Assembly (NCBI RefSeq): GCF_021728395.1
Contig: NZ_JAKKCM010000009.1
Location: forward strand, 119,144 to 183,143
DNA length: 64,000 nucleotides
Reading direction: 5' to 3'
Source of the DNA: Vibrio sp. J1-1
GTDB taxonomy: Bacteria > Pseudomonadota > Gammaproteobacteria > Enterobacterales > Vibrionaceae
Shown here in pieces: positions 33,931 through 43,777 of the stretch. The notes below the pieces were generated by a model, which made no database searches, was not told where the DNA came from, and saw only the letters and a list, made by a program, of their open reading frames with translations. The position numbers and the translations under genes are program-made. The first letter of the stretch is position 1, and each line of letters starts with the position of its first letter.

Positions 33931-34650
33931 ACCAGCTTTCTGCCACAGCATTGTCGTGACAATTACCTCGACGGCTCATACTGGCTTCCAGTCCATGTTG
34001 CTTTAAGAACTTGTTCCAGTCGTGACTCGTATACTGACTGCCTTGATCTGAATGTACGAGCACCTTTTGGCTTGGAGAACGGCGCCATATAGCCATTAAA
34101 AGCGCGTCCAAAACCAACTTTTTAGTTATTCGACTTTTCATCGACCAACCAATCACTCTTCTAGAAAAAAGATCGACGACAACGGCAAGATACAACCAAC
34201 CTTCATGTGTTTTTATATAAGTAATATCGGTCACCCACGATTGGTTTGGATCCGTTGGGTTGAACTCTCTGGCTAATTTGTTAGCTGAAATGACATGTTC
34301 AGTACCCACTTTAGCTCTGGGTTTACGATACCCGCGTTGTGACTGTAAGCCTTCTCGCTTCATCAAGCGATACACTTGATTGATCCCACAGGATTCACCT
34401 TCATCTCGTAGGTCACTGTATATCTTTCGATAGCCATAAACTCCGCCTGATTCCAACCAAAACTGTTTGATAAGTCCGAGAAGATATTTACGCCGTTTCT
34501 CTTGTTTGCTGTCAGGGTGTTTTAGCCAGGCATAATAGCCACTGGGATGAACCCCAAGGATTTTACACATCCGTCGAACAGGCCAAATAGACTGATTGGC
34601 TTTGATAAAGAAGTACCTCAGTCGGACTGGCTTGCGAAGTAAACTGCGGC
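33887..34650 (-). pseudogene. IS3-family transposase (OrfB) fragment
   Basis: Encodes the integrase core of an IS3-family OrfB: WPVRRMCKILGVHPSGYYAW, then TDITYIKT (first Asp), HSDQGSQYTS (second Asp) and CHDNAVAES (Glu). The reading frame is lost right after AES at 33931, where it runs into the duplicated AAA+ upstream sequence, so the C-terminus is missing. Upstream only the last ~10 codons of OrfA (AAVYFASQSD) remain at about 34621-34650, next to an IS110-family fragment. The element is therefore truncated at both ends and not mobile by itself. Confidence 0.85.
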
Positions 34651-34723
34651 TTAATGGGATGGTCTGCTCCTCCTCAAGCTTATACTTATTACTCAGTTGA
34701 GGAGTATAAACAAGGAGGCGACT

Positions 34724-35157
34724 ATGTCTAATTCTCAGGTATATATCTATGGTATTGACTTAGGTAAAAACTGGTTCCACGTTGTAGCTATGGATCGTCA
34801 AGGACACGTGCTTTGGCGTAGAAAGCTCAACCGAGAACAACTCAAAAAGTTTGTGATAAATACTCCACCTACGATTATCGCGGTTGATGCTTGCCCAGGA
34901 TCCCAATATTGGGGACGATTGTTTAATGACGCTGGTTTTTCAGTAAAAATCATTCCAGCTCAGTTTGTTAAACCCTACCTTAAATCAAACAAAAACGAAT
35001 TTAATGAATTGCGGAAGCAGGTAGCCGCAGCACTATGCGTTGCGTTTCTTTGAAGTCGCACGAACAGCTTGCTTTACAAGCTACGCATCGGGTAAGACAG
35101 CGCTTTATTACCGAGCACACTGCAACGGTTAACCAAATGCGAGCTTTGAACCTTTAG
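34724..35157 (+). pseudogene. IS110-family transposase fragment (frameshifted, 3'-truncated)
   Basis: The N-terminal DEDD domain is recognisable: YGIDLGKNWFHVVAMD, then AVDACPGSQYWGR and FVKPYLKSNKNEFN. A frameshift follows at about 35005-35020; the continuing frame reads AEAGSRSTMRCVSLKS and QLALQATHRVRQRF, then stops matching at about 35157, directly against the stop codon of the ABC gene. AAGGAGGCGACT precedes the ATG. It differs in sequence from the IS110-type copies at 43778 and 61346. Confidence 0.85.
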
Positions 35158-36869
35158 ATAGCTACCACATCTAGTCTTAACTTTGCGTTTTTCTGCTCGG
35201 TATTTTCCAGTTCTACGCTTCTTTCGAACAGGGGCTGAAGATGACTTTGATGACTAACCATCAAAATAGTGCTATCTGGCAGCTGCTCTAGTACTAACTT
35301 AACTAAATCATATGCAGTACATTCATCAAGGCTGCTAGTCGATTCATCGAGAACCAAAGTGCTAGGTTTTAGAACTAACGCGCGCGCCAAAGCTAACTTC
35401 TGCTGTTCGCCCCCTGATAGTTTTGATTGCCATTCAATCTTATTGTCTAACTCAGGTATAAGCTGTTGTAAGCCAACAAGCTCTAATGCCAGTTCATATG
35501 CAGCGTTATGTTCTGACGGGTGCTCAGGATAACTCAGGCACTCTCGTAAGCATCGCTGAGCAAGATAAGGCTTCTGCGGCAGAACAAGTACATTTGAATC
35601 GTTTGTATGATATCGCCCTTGATAGAAAGGCCAGATCCCAGATAGAGTACGCAGCAAAGTTGACTTACCCAGACCACTCGCCCCCCAAATAATAATAGAC
35701 TCACCAGATTTTACATCTAGGTTGAGGTTATCAATCAAAACTTGCCCATTTGGCTTACATACCGATAGCTGTTCACATTGAATGCCAGCGGTATGAGTGT
35801 CAGTTGTCGACTGTTTTTGCTCTTTACGAGACAGCTCTTCTGACTTCTCCATCGCTTCTATAAACTGACTCAAACGTACAACCGTAGCACTCCAATAGGT
35901 AAGGTCGTCATAACGGAAAATAAACCAGCTAAGAGAAGAGTAGACTTTCATGAAAGCCATTCTTACTTGAAACAGACCTCCTACCGTAATGATTTTCGCC
36001 ATTAATGCTGGAATTGCAGCGAAGTACGGAACCATGGCGGCTATCTGCTTATACGTGTTAACGACAATGCCTAGTTTCTTCTCTCGGCTCATCAAAGTCT
36101 TCCAGTTGCTTGAAATATCACTAAACTGAAATTCAAGTTGTTCTTTTTCTATTCTTTGTCCTTTCATCAGTGCAATTTGTTCTGCACTATCTCGGCTTCT
36201 TAATAAACGAGCTCGAAAATCTGCTTCACGCTTTTGTTGTTGATAAAAGAGGCTATGTAATTTACGACCAAGAAAGTGCGTAACTCCAGCGCCAATAATT
36301 GAATAAATAACAGCTAGCCAAAGCAAGTAGCCCGAAATTTTTATATCACCAAATAAAGGAAGTAAGAAACTACTTGAAAGGTTCCAAAGGATCACACTAA
36401 ATGCAATTAAGGTCGCCGCACTTTTTATTAGCTCAAGAATTAAATTAAGCGTTTCTGTGGTTAAAATTTTTATATCTTCGGCGATACGCTGATCAGGGTT
36501 ATCAGGTTCATCAATAATAGTTAAATGATAAAAATTTTGATTACTGAGCCAACGACCAACAAGACGCTCAGTCAGCCAAGTACGCCAACGTATTTCAGCC
36601 CATTGCTGTAACCATTTGGCATAGACTTTCATTACAACGATAACTGCAACAAAGCCAATAAATTGTATTAGCAAGTCATAAATCAGGGGTCCATCTAAAG
36701 CAGCCAGCGCATCAAAAAATGCTTTATTCCAAGCATTGAGCTTTACTGTTACCTGTACCAATAAGAGTGAAACAGTCACAGTGGTAATAAAAATACCCCA
36801 AGTAAGCAGACTTGCTCTACTTAACCAATAAGGTTTAGCTATAGAAAAAAACTGTTTTAGTATCGACAT
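35154..36869 (-). CDS. SbmA/YddA-type ABC transporter, FusD-like
   Basis: The 571-residue protein fuses an SbmA/BacA-like membrane domain (ABC_membrane_2; six hydrophobic segments in about 10-330, including WNKAFFDALAALD and WRTWLTERLVGRW) to an ATPase domain with Walker A GASGLGKST (about 393-401), LSGGEQQKLALAR signature and Walker B STLVLDEST. This family moves peptides or other substrates across the inner membrane. It follows the M16 protease and TonB receptor on the same strand, as FusD does in the Pectobacterium Fus ferredoxin-import operon, so uptake or handling of cleavage products is inferred. The start MSILKQFF matches family N-termini; a reading ten codons longer is possible and neither has a clear ribosome site. 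Confidence 0.85.
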   Translation of the reverse strand: MSILKQFFSIAKPYWLSRASLLTWGIFITTVTVSLLLVQVTVKLNAWNKAFFDALAALDGPLIYDLLIQFIGFVAVIVVMKVYAKWLQQWAEIRWRTWLTERLVGRWLSNQNFYHLTIIDEPDNPDQRIAEDIKILTTETLNLILELIKSAATLIAFSVILWNLSSSFLLPLFGDIKISGYLLWLAVIYSIIGAGVTHFLGRKLHSLFYQQQKREADFRARLLRSRDSAEQIALMKGQRIEKEQLEFQFSDISSNWKTLMSREKKLGIVVNTYKQIAAMVPYFAAIPALMAKIITVGGLFQVRMAFMKVYSSLSWFIFRYDDLTYWSATVVRLSQFIEAMEKSEELSRKEQKQSTTDTHTAGIQCEQLSVCKPNGQVLIDNLNLDVKSGESIIIWGASGLGKSTLLRTLSGIWPFYQGRYHTNDSNVLVLPQKPYLAQRCLRECLSYPEHPSEHNAAYELALELVGLQQLIPELDNKIEWQSKLSGGEQQKLALARALVLKPSTLVLDESTSSLDECTAYDLVKLVLEQLPDSTILMVSHQSHLQPLFERSVELENTEQKNAKLRLDVVAI

Positions 36870-36939
36870 ATTCTTTAATACATAAATAAGCACATGCATT
36901 GAAATTAATGCATGTGCTTTACTCGTTTATGACTTTCAC

Positions 36940-36966
36940 CCAGTTACCTCAAAGTGAGGCAACTGG
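36940..36966 (-). terminator. Intercistronic hairpin between M16 protease and ABC genes
   Basis: Twelve-base arms CCAGTTACCTCA and TGAGGCAACTGG with a three-base loop and one A/C mismatch. No U-run follows on the minus strand, so it probably modulates message stability or read-through into the ABC gene rather than ending transcription. Confidence 0.5.
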
Positions 36967-36977
36967 AGCGTAGGGTT

Positions 36978-39773
36978 TTATTGCACAGTAAAATTCGCAG
37001 GAACTAGCGTCGCGTCAATCCAGTTATTCGTTTTAATGACAGTTTGAGCCAACTTATTTAAGCTTTCAGGTTTTACACTATCAACCCAAGCAAGATAATC
37101 GGAAATTGCCGTTAAGCTATCGCCATACTCAGAAGCAGAAACTAAGTACTTCATGCGTTGACGATCGGTAATATTATCTGGTTGAAGTGCGTGCTTAGTT
37201 TGTACAACGACTTCTTCTAACTCGGTTGCATTGATACCATCAGTAAGAAGTCTATCTAGCTCTGCCATTACTAGAGATTTTAACTCTTCACCACGCTCTG
37301 GATCATGGCTATAGCTGATTAAGCCATGAGCTTGGTCGCGCGAACGATCCAGACGAACACCAAATCTTACAGAGTAAACACCACCAGCCGTTTCACGTAG
37401 TGAAACACGTAGACGATTAGATATGATGCTGCTTAGTAAGTACGCTTCGTTCTCTACATCTTTATCAAAAGGCAATTCTTGATTAAAGATTAAGGTTGTA
37501 ACCGCGATCGGCTCCTCACCTGATGCAATATGGATTTGGTGTTTACCGCTACCTAACTTAGGAAGCTCATTTTGAGAAAATGCTCCCTCTGAAGAGGCTG
37601 GCAGCGTTCCGACATAGATCTGAGCTAAGCGAATAACGTCTTCCGCTTTTGCGTTGCCGACAATATTTAACTGATGTCCGTTCGCATTAGAGAACAGCAG
37701 CTTCCAGGTTTTTAATAAATCATCTGTGCCAATAACATTCAACTCTTCTTTGGTTAAGCTCAATTTTTCTGGGTTATTAACGTAACGTACCGCATCGATA
37801 GCTGAGTTAAATTGACCATTTGAGCTCTTTTGACGATTTTCAATGCCACGCTCTAGTAATTGAGTGGTCGCATGCCAGATCTCAGCATCGACTTGTGGCT
37901 GTGTAATTTGCAGGTGCAAGTTCTGTAACCAGTTTTCAAGAGAACGCACATCAGAAACACCATTAAACCCATGACGGTTCTGATCAACAAAAGCCATAAT
38001 ACGGTTAGGGTATTCAGCATTTAGAATCGTCAACTGATCACTGCTAAATCCACCATAGCCAAAGCTCTTCATTTGACGTAGCTGTAAACCTGCACGACGT
38101 AGCTCTATAGGTAGTACTTGAGTGCCACCCCAACCTCGATAATCTAACAACAGTTGATTCGGAGTATCGTCACTGTATTCAAAGCGTACTGTGACGCCAT
38201 TTTCCAACGTCCAGATTTGAACGCCATCTTTTTCGATATGAAAAGTGACTTTAGCTGCTTGTGGGATATTCTCCATCAAAGGCTTAGTTACGGTAACCCC
38301 AGCGATAGCTTGTTGAGATGTTAACTTTGCTTTTTCCCAAGCGACCGACAGCTGTTCATCATTTGGCAGCTTAACCTGATTTTCAGGCGTGATCTGAGCA
38401 ATGACGATTGGGTTTAATGTCGACACAATGCGCTTTATATTGACATTCACGTCAGTAACCGTCATCGCATCCGTCAGTTTGATAACCGCTTTCAGCTCTT
38501 CGTCAGCATCCACATAAGGTGTTTGCATGCGCATACGGTTAAAGATCGACATCATAGTACGGCGGTTAGTCGTATCACGAAGCGCATCTGCAGCTTTTGA
38601 GTACGTATTGACGACACTACTGCGAATCGTAGCTAGATCCTCTGCAGAAAAACCATGTTCAGCAAATCGACTCAGTTGAGAAAATGCTTCATCGGCAGCT
38701 GCTGAATAATTGTCAGTCGTCAAAAGAGCCATTAAGCGATAATTACGGTATCCACTTCCCATAGGGCGAGAGATCATAATCATTTTACTTACATTATCGC
38801 TTTCTACTTTATACAGTTCACGAAGTCGCTTATTCATAACTTGAACAGTTATCTCATTAAGCAGCTTGGTGTATAGCTCTGATTCTGTATGTGGAACTTT
38901 TTCTTCTTCACGGAAGTTAAGAGAGAGTGCTTCAGTCGTGATCTCACTGTCTTTAATCACTTCAACCCTTAATTGATTATCTAGCGGAACCGTATAATCT
39001 GGACGGCTAGGTAACTCTTTCGCTGGCATTGAAGCGAAATACTTAGCCAACATGTTTTCTACTGCCGCTTTATCTGTCGCACCGACGACTATCAAAGTCA
39101 TATTATTTGGGTGGTACCAATCCTGCCAAAACGCTTCAATACGATCAGCTCCGATATTACGTACCAAATCCATATCGCCAATCGGTTCACGTTCACCAAA
39201 TCTGCTACCACTTAGCACAATTTCACGGGTTGCTGCGCCTAAGCGAGATTTCATATTACGACTTCTGCGCCATTCCTCCTCTACTACCGGACGCTCTTTT
39301 TCCAACTCATCTTGTTTAAAAACAAGTGCACTTGCTTGCTGAGCTAGCATATTAAACCCTTCAGACATCATCTGCTCTGAGTTATTTGGCAGGTGCAAAA
39401 AATAGGATGTGGTGTAGTATTCGGTCATCGCGTTCACATCACGACCAAACACCATACCCAATGATTCTTGGTGTTCAATAATTGAATTCGATGGAAATTG
39501 TGTGGTCCCATTAAACGCCATATGCTCTACTAAATGAGCAATGCCTTTTTGATCGTCTTCTTCAACCAAAGAACCAGCGTGAACTACAAGCTGCAATGAA
39601 ACTCTATTATTTGGGCGATTATTTTTGACCAAGATATAGTTCATACCGTTATCAAGTTGCCCCTGAATCAAGTCTTGGCGCAGTGCTAATTTTTTATCAG
39701 CCGAGTTAGAGGTGAACTGTTGGCAACCAGAGAGTATGCAAATAAAGAAAATAATGGATAGATATTTTTTCAT
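36978..39773 (-). CDS. M16 zinc metalloprotease lipoprotein, FusC-like
   Basis: The 931-residue protein starts with a lipoprotein signal (hydrophobic run ending ILSGC, Cys17), so it should be anchored in the envelope and face the periplasm. The inverted zinc motif HLVEH (80-84) of M16 peptidases is intact, with the acidic ligand region VVEEEWRR about 75 residues later. Two M16 halves are present; the second (about 470-931) lacks the zinc site, as in pitrilysin-type single-chain enzymes. FusC of Pectobacterium is an M16 protease that cuts imported ferredoxin. Gene order receptor-M16-ABC is the same here. The substrate in this organism is unknown. Confidence 0.9.
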   Translation of the reverse strand: MKKYLSIIFFICILSGCQQFTSNSADKKLALRQDLIQGQLDNGMNYILVKNNRPNNRVSLQLVVHAGSLVEEDDQKGIAHLVEHMAFNGTTQFPSNSIIEHQESLGMVFGRDVNAMTEYYTTSYFLHLPNNSEQMMSEGFNMLAQQASALVFKQDELEKERPVVEEEWRRSRNMKSRLGAATREIVLSGSRFGEREPIGDMDLVRNIGADRIEAFWQDWYHPNNMTLIVVGATDKAAVENMLAKYFASMPAKELPSRPDYTVPLDNQLRVEVIKDSEITTEALSLNFREEEKVPHTESELYTKLLNEITVQVMNKRLRELYKVESDNVSKMIMISRPMGSGYRNYRLMALLTTDNYSAAADEAFSQLSRFAEHGFSAEDLATIRSSVVNTYSKAADALRDTTNRRTMMSIFNRMRMQTPYVDADEELKAVIKLTDAMTVTDVNVNIKRIVSTLNPIVIAQITPENQVKLPNDEQLSVAWEKAKLTSQQAIAGVTVTKPLMENIPQAAKVTFHIEKDGVQIWTLENGVTVRFEYSDDTPNQLLLDYRGWGGTQVLPIELRRAGLQLRQMKSFGYGGFSSDQLTILNAEYPNRIMAFVDQNRHGFNGVSDVRSLENWLQNLHLQITQPQVDAEIWHATTQLLERGIENRQKSSNGQFNSAIDAVRYVNNPEKLSLTKEELNVIGTDDLLKTWKLLFSNANGHQLNIVGNAKAEDVIRLAQIYVGTLPASSEGAFSQNELPKLGSGKHQIHIASGEEPIAVTTLIFNQELPFDKDVENEAYLLSSIISNRLRVSLRETAGGVYSVRFGVRLDRSRDQAHGLISYSHDPERGEELKSLVMAELDRLLTDGINATELEEVVVQTKHALQPDNITDRQRMKYLVSASEYGDSLTAISDYLAWVDSVKPESLNKLAQTVIKTNNWIDATLVPANFTVQ

Positions 39774-39780
39774 TGAAATT

Positions 39781-39804
39781 GAGTGGCAGGAAAACCTACC
39801 ACTC
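39781..39804 (-). terminator. Intercistronic hairpin between TonB receptor and M16 genes
   Basis: GAGTGGCAGG and CCTACCACTC form a ten-base stem (one non-standard pair) closed by an AAAA loop. It lies in the 66-bp gap, only eight bases upstream of the protease start codon, and may affect its translation or message processing. Confidence 0.45.
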
Positions 39805-39839
39805 CCTTATGTAATATTAATAAAATCCAAGTTAAATGA

Positions 39840-42296
39840 TTAATTACGTAAATTTACGTTTAACCAAATTTGTCTACCCGTGTTGTAATACTCGTTAGGA
39901 ACAGCAGTACCTGCTTGTGAGCCTGAAATAGATACAACTTTTTGAGTATTGAGAAGGTTAGTAACACTTAATCCCAAAATGACGTGGTTATCAAGGCGAG
40001 TAGGAGTCCAATTCACCGCCATATCCCATGTAACTAAGTCATCAAGTTCAGTTTTTAACAATGAATTTAAACGTTGCGTTTCTCCATCAATGTCAACACT
40101 TTCCATACCTGCAAAAGCGGTTGCATTTTTTCCAGCTTGGTAATTAACTCGGTTATTCCAAACTAATCCTACATTTTGCCAGTACATATTAAAATCAAGA
40201 CTAGTTTTAATTGGAGATTGATAACCACTGACGTCCATTTCGTTGTAACGAACTAATTCACCATCGAATAATACCCACTCGTCTTGGTATCCGCCGCTCA
40301 AATCATTAGATGCATCGTAGGTATTTTTTACGTCTCCAAAACCTTTGCGATGGTTGTAAGCGATTTTCCAGTTGGCATTGAGATATCCACCCAATATTTC
40401 ATAAGGGTTAATTGTTGAAGCTTCAAGGCTGATTATATGGTTATCCGTTTTCAAATTGTTATAAAGCGTAGCTGTACCTGAAGTTGTATCAGTTGAATAG
40501 GTGAGGCCATCACGCTGCTTCCTGTAGATATATACTGTGTTAAAAGCAAAATTATTTACGTCAACTGCCCATGATGCACTGAGTTCATCCGAATAAGGGA
40601 TATCTGCATCAGATAAGTCTAAGCCTTCATAATCAGTAGTAGAACTACAAGCTAAATTAGTAGAGTCAAGGTTATTCCAGTTACCATCAATAGCATCGCA
40701 GGTTTTAGATAACGACTGGTACTGACGTTGCTCTGTTTGCAAAGCCCAGCTGAGTAAATTCGCGCTGTAGTAACGGTTAGCGCCCAAAGTCACTCGGTTA
40801 GTATTAACAGAATCAAAATCCCAGTTAGTGGTAAAACGAGGAGAGAAAACGGTTTTATCGAAAACACTCATATGATCGACACGCCCGCCGAGGTAAACAC
40901 CTAGCTGCCCCCACTGCATATTGTCATCGATATATAAGCTGTATTGTTGTGCATCAGCATCATAGTTAGCGGCTTGGTAACGAGTTAATGTAGATATAAA
41001 TGGGTCACTCGTTAACAGGTCTCGATACTGGTAAACAACGTGATCTTGAGGTCTATCTACCGTCGCAACTTGATGATTAATTTCTATACCAATGTTTGCT
41101 TTATGCTCAAGCTCAAAAGTGTTAAACGATGCAAAATTGAAAGCAGATTTAAGCTGGTATGAGTCTTGGGTTTGTTTCAAGTTTCCATAACTGCCTTCAT
41201 TATGAAAATTATACCTGTCCTCTCCTTGGATCATATAAGTGACAAAGTAATCGCTATCAGCTTTACGTTTGTCGCTGAGGCGATCATACGATAAAGAACT
41301 TTGCCAATGTCCACTTGAAAAAAAGCCATCTAGCTTAAAAGTTGCGCCGACACCAGTGTGATAACTTTGAGTCTCACTATTTTCTTGGTATGCATTGTCA
41401 CTATTACTATCATTCATGAAGCTATTGCTTTCATGCTCGGTATAACGTACATCCGTCGTTGTACGCCAACGACTTGACTCCCAAATATGGGTAATAAAAA
41501 TATTATCCATTCTTTGATCGACATCTTTACTATTGGCTAGAGGAATCTCTGATTTCTGATGACTTACATTGACAGCCAACTTTTGATTTTCATTGATTGC
41601 TCCGCCAAGGTGCAGGCTGTGCATGCGTTTCTGAAAGTTAGGTTGGTATTTACCGGAACCATCGTTCGGCGTACCATAACTGTCCTGAAAGTTCTCTCCC
41701 ACTTTTTGCGAAGCATTCCAGTCACTATCATTCATACTGTATTGATAATCAATGGTGAACTCTTCAGTCGGTTTGCGTAGGTTGGCATTCACCACCCCGC
41801 CAGTAAACCCACCATGCTCAGCACTAATATTGTGATCAAGCACTTCAACACCATCCACTAAATTAGTATCAACGAAGTAACCAGAAGTGTGACCCGAAGA
41901 CAATTGTGCAGGCAGGTCACTATCACTAGTGAAGGTAGTGCTGTTATTAACCCCTACACCATCTATAGTATATTTAGTTTGATGCGGGCGAGCGCCAGAC
42001 AAAGAGATTTCTTCTGGAGTTAAATCACCACCTTGCATCGAGGTTTGTGCATCATTAATACCGACCCTCGAATCATGTTTTAGTGCTTGGGAAAGGGTTG
42101 GATTTTGCTGAGGAGACTGCTCTAATTCAAGTCGACTTAGTGCGATGTTATAACCTATTACGGTGACAACTTCTTCACTTTCAGCAGAAGCAGACTCGGT
42201 TTGTGTCAACTCCTCTTGGGCAAAACTGCTTGGACCATACAAAATGAAAGCCATACTCACGTATAGCTTCGTCAACTTTCTTTCCTGAAACAACAT
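39840..42296 (-). CDS. TonB-dependent outer-membrane receptor, FusA-like candidate
   Basis: The 818-residue protein has a signal peptide ending PSSFA, a TonB box region (EEVVTVIGYN), a plug domain with ISLSGARPHQTKYTIDGVGV and VDGVEVLDHNISAEHGGFTGGVVN, and a long beta-barrel ending in an aromatic C-terminus (IWLNVNLRN). It is the first gene of the receptor-M16-ABC operon, whose order matches fusA-fusC-fusD. A Fur-box-like sequence lies about 48 bp upstream, which supports iron-responsive expression. A start at a TTG seven codons in (AGGA eight bases upstream) is an alternative to the ATG used here. The ligand could be a ferredoxin-like protein, but a peptide or siderophore is not excluded. 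Confidence 0.88.
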   Translation of the reverse strand: MLFQERKLTKLYVSMAFILYGPSSFAQEELTQTESASAESEEVVTVIGYNIALSRLELEQSPQQNPTLSQALKHDSRVGINDAQTSMQGGDLTPEEISLSGARPHQTKYTIDGVGVNNSTTFTSDSDLPAQLSSGHTSGYFVDTNLVDGVEVLDHNISAEHGGFTGGVVNANLRKPTEEFTIDYQYSMNDSDWNASQKVGENFQDSYGTPNDGSGKYQPNFQKRMHSLHLGGAINENQKLAVNVSHQKSEIPLANSKDVDQRMDNIFITHIWESSRWRTTTDVRYTEHESNSFMNDSNSDNAYQENSETQSYHTGVGATFKLDGFFSSGHWQSSLSYDRLSDKRKADSDYFVTYMIQGEDRYNFHNEGSYGNLKQTQDSYQLKSAFNFASFNTFELEHKANIGIEINHQVATVDRPQDHVVYQYRDLLTSDPFISTLTRYQAANYDADAQQYSLYIDDNMQWGQLGVYLGGRVDHMSVFDKTVFSPRFTTNWDFDSVNTNRVTLGANRYYSANLLSWALQTEQRQYQSLSKTCDAIDGNWNNLDSTNLACSSTTDYEGLDLSDADIPYSDELSASWAVDVNNFAFNTVYIYRKQRDGLTYSTDTTSGTATLYNNLKTDNHIISLEASTINPYEILGGYLNANWKIAYNHRKGFGDVKNTYDASNDLSGGYQDEWVLFDGELVRYNEMDVSGYQSPIKTSLDFNMYWQNVGLVWNNRVNYQAGKNATAFAGMESVDIDGETQRLNSLLKTELDDLVTWDMAVNWTPTRLDNHVILGLSVTNLLNTQKVVSISGSQAGTAVPNEYYNTGRQIWLNVNLRN

Positions 42297-42343
42297 AATA
42301 AAACAACCTACTGCTTAAACGGGTTTATAATTATAACATAAAT

Positions 42344-42362
42344 GCAAATGATAATAATTGCC
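42344..42362 (-). promoter_or_regulatory. Fur-box-like site upstream of the receptor-M16-ABC operon
   Basis: GCAAATGATAATAATTGCC matches 14 of 19 positions of the Fur consensus GATAATGATAATCATTATC. It lies 48 bp upstream of the receptor start, a normal place for Fur repression. Confidence 0.65.
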
Positions 42363-42535
42363 ATTTCTATACAGTACCACAATAACCATACAATAAAAAA
42401 GGATAATATAAATATCTGGTTAAAAAACTTACTTTTTATAAGAAGTAATCAGTACGGCCTTGTTGCTCAAATCGAATTGAACCTTTCTAGATAATTGAGG
42501 CTTGTTCTCATATCAATGATTGAACGCGCAATTAA

Positions 42536-42750
42536 ATGGGTCAGTCAAAAGCTAAAATCACAAACTGGAGCAAGTACAACCGTGCATTATGTAGCGTGGT
42601 AACGTAACTTTTTGGATTTTTCAAAGCGTGAAAATGTAATACTCATCATGGGAAATGAGGTAGAGACTTTAAATACTCCGATACGGCTATCGAAACCGCC
42701 CTTATGATAAAAGGCATTATATCGATCAGACCTTTCAGTCAGAACTACTG
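42536..42750 (+). pseudogene. IS5-family transposase N-terminal remnant
   Basis: Translating in broken frames gives AKITNWSKYNRAL and, in another frame, KYSDTAIETALMIKGI, the recognisable opening of IS5-family transposases. Stop codons and at least one frameshift interrupt it, and it ends where the ISAs1-type remnant begins. A matching C-terminal IS5 remnant lies at 45070-45634 on the other strand. Confidence 0.65.
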
Positions 42751-42759
42751 GTAAACGAA

Positions 42760-43726
42760 ATGATCATCATCAAACACTTAGACAAAGTACTTGACACCCG
42801 CTCGCATATTAATCAGGTATATCCTGTTATTGAAGTCGCTTTCCTTGTTATATCTGCCATGCTTTGTGGTCAACATAAATGGAGTGATATCAAAGACTTT
42901 GGTGAGAGTAATATGGATTGGCTACCTCAGCATCTACCCTATGAAAACAGGATCCCCCACTCGCCATAGCATGACCGCTATTATGAGAGTGGATGGCAAA
43001 GGCGAGTAAGCTTGATAACCCCCTATATATGTTATCAGCGTTTGATGTTGAGCAAGGGTTGGCTCTTACTCATCGTCCCTGTAAAGAAAAAGGCAAGGAG
43101 ATCGATGCGATTAGAAATATGCCCGATTCTTTAGATATCACAGGCTGTTTGCTGATGGCTGATGCCCTTCATTGTCAGGTTGAAACGCTCCAAAAAAATT
43201 GTTTGTAAGGGAGGCTCCATACTGGTTCAGGTCAAACTAAACCAGTCAGCACTGCTTAATGAAATGGATGCTCAGTTCCAGAATTATTGGGCATTGCCGT
43301 AAGAGCAGCACAAGTCTCACGCTACGCACGACAAGGGAAATGGTCGTACGGAGATTCGTGAAGTTTATACACTGCCAGCACGCTTTAGTACGACTCTTAG
43401 AGAAAAATGGTCGATGGTGAAGAGCATCTTTGCCGTTGTCAGAGACCGAAGCATCGGGGATAAAGGAAGCTATGAGGCCTCATTTTATGTGTACAGCTCA
43501 CTTGTCCCTTGAGTTAGCCGCGCAAGCTTCTAGAAAGCACTGACATATAGAGATCCAACAACATCGCGCATTGGATGTGATCTTTAAAGAAGACGAACAA
43601 CAGATCCATGCTAGTGATTCAGCATTGAACATGGCTTGTTGCCACCGTTTTGTACAAAACTTGTTTAAGAAGTCTCTGGTTAAAGAGTCCGTGGGCTTTG
43701 ATGTGATGGACGCATCTCCCTTCTAA
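42760..43726 (+). pseudogene. ISAs1-family transposase, frameshifted
   Basis: Pieces in different frames match ISAs1-family (DDE_Tnp_1-associated) transposases: HLDKVLDTRSHINQVYPVIE, then LLMADALHCQVETLQKN carrying the central Asp, then REKWSMVKSIFAVVRDRSI and a C-terminal NLFKKSL...FDVMDASPF-like end. At least three frameshifts or stops separate them, and part of the N-terminal third is missing. It cannot encode an active enzyme. Confidence 0.8.
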
Positions 43727-43777
43727 CATTGTTGTACCACACTACAGGTACAGCCATTAAGATCAGGAGTAACAGCC

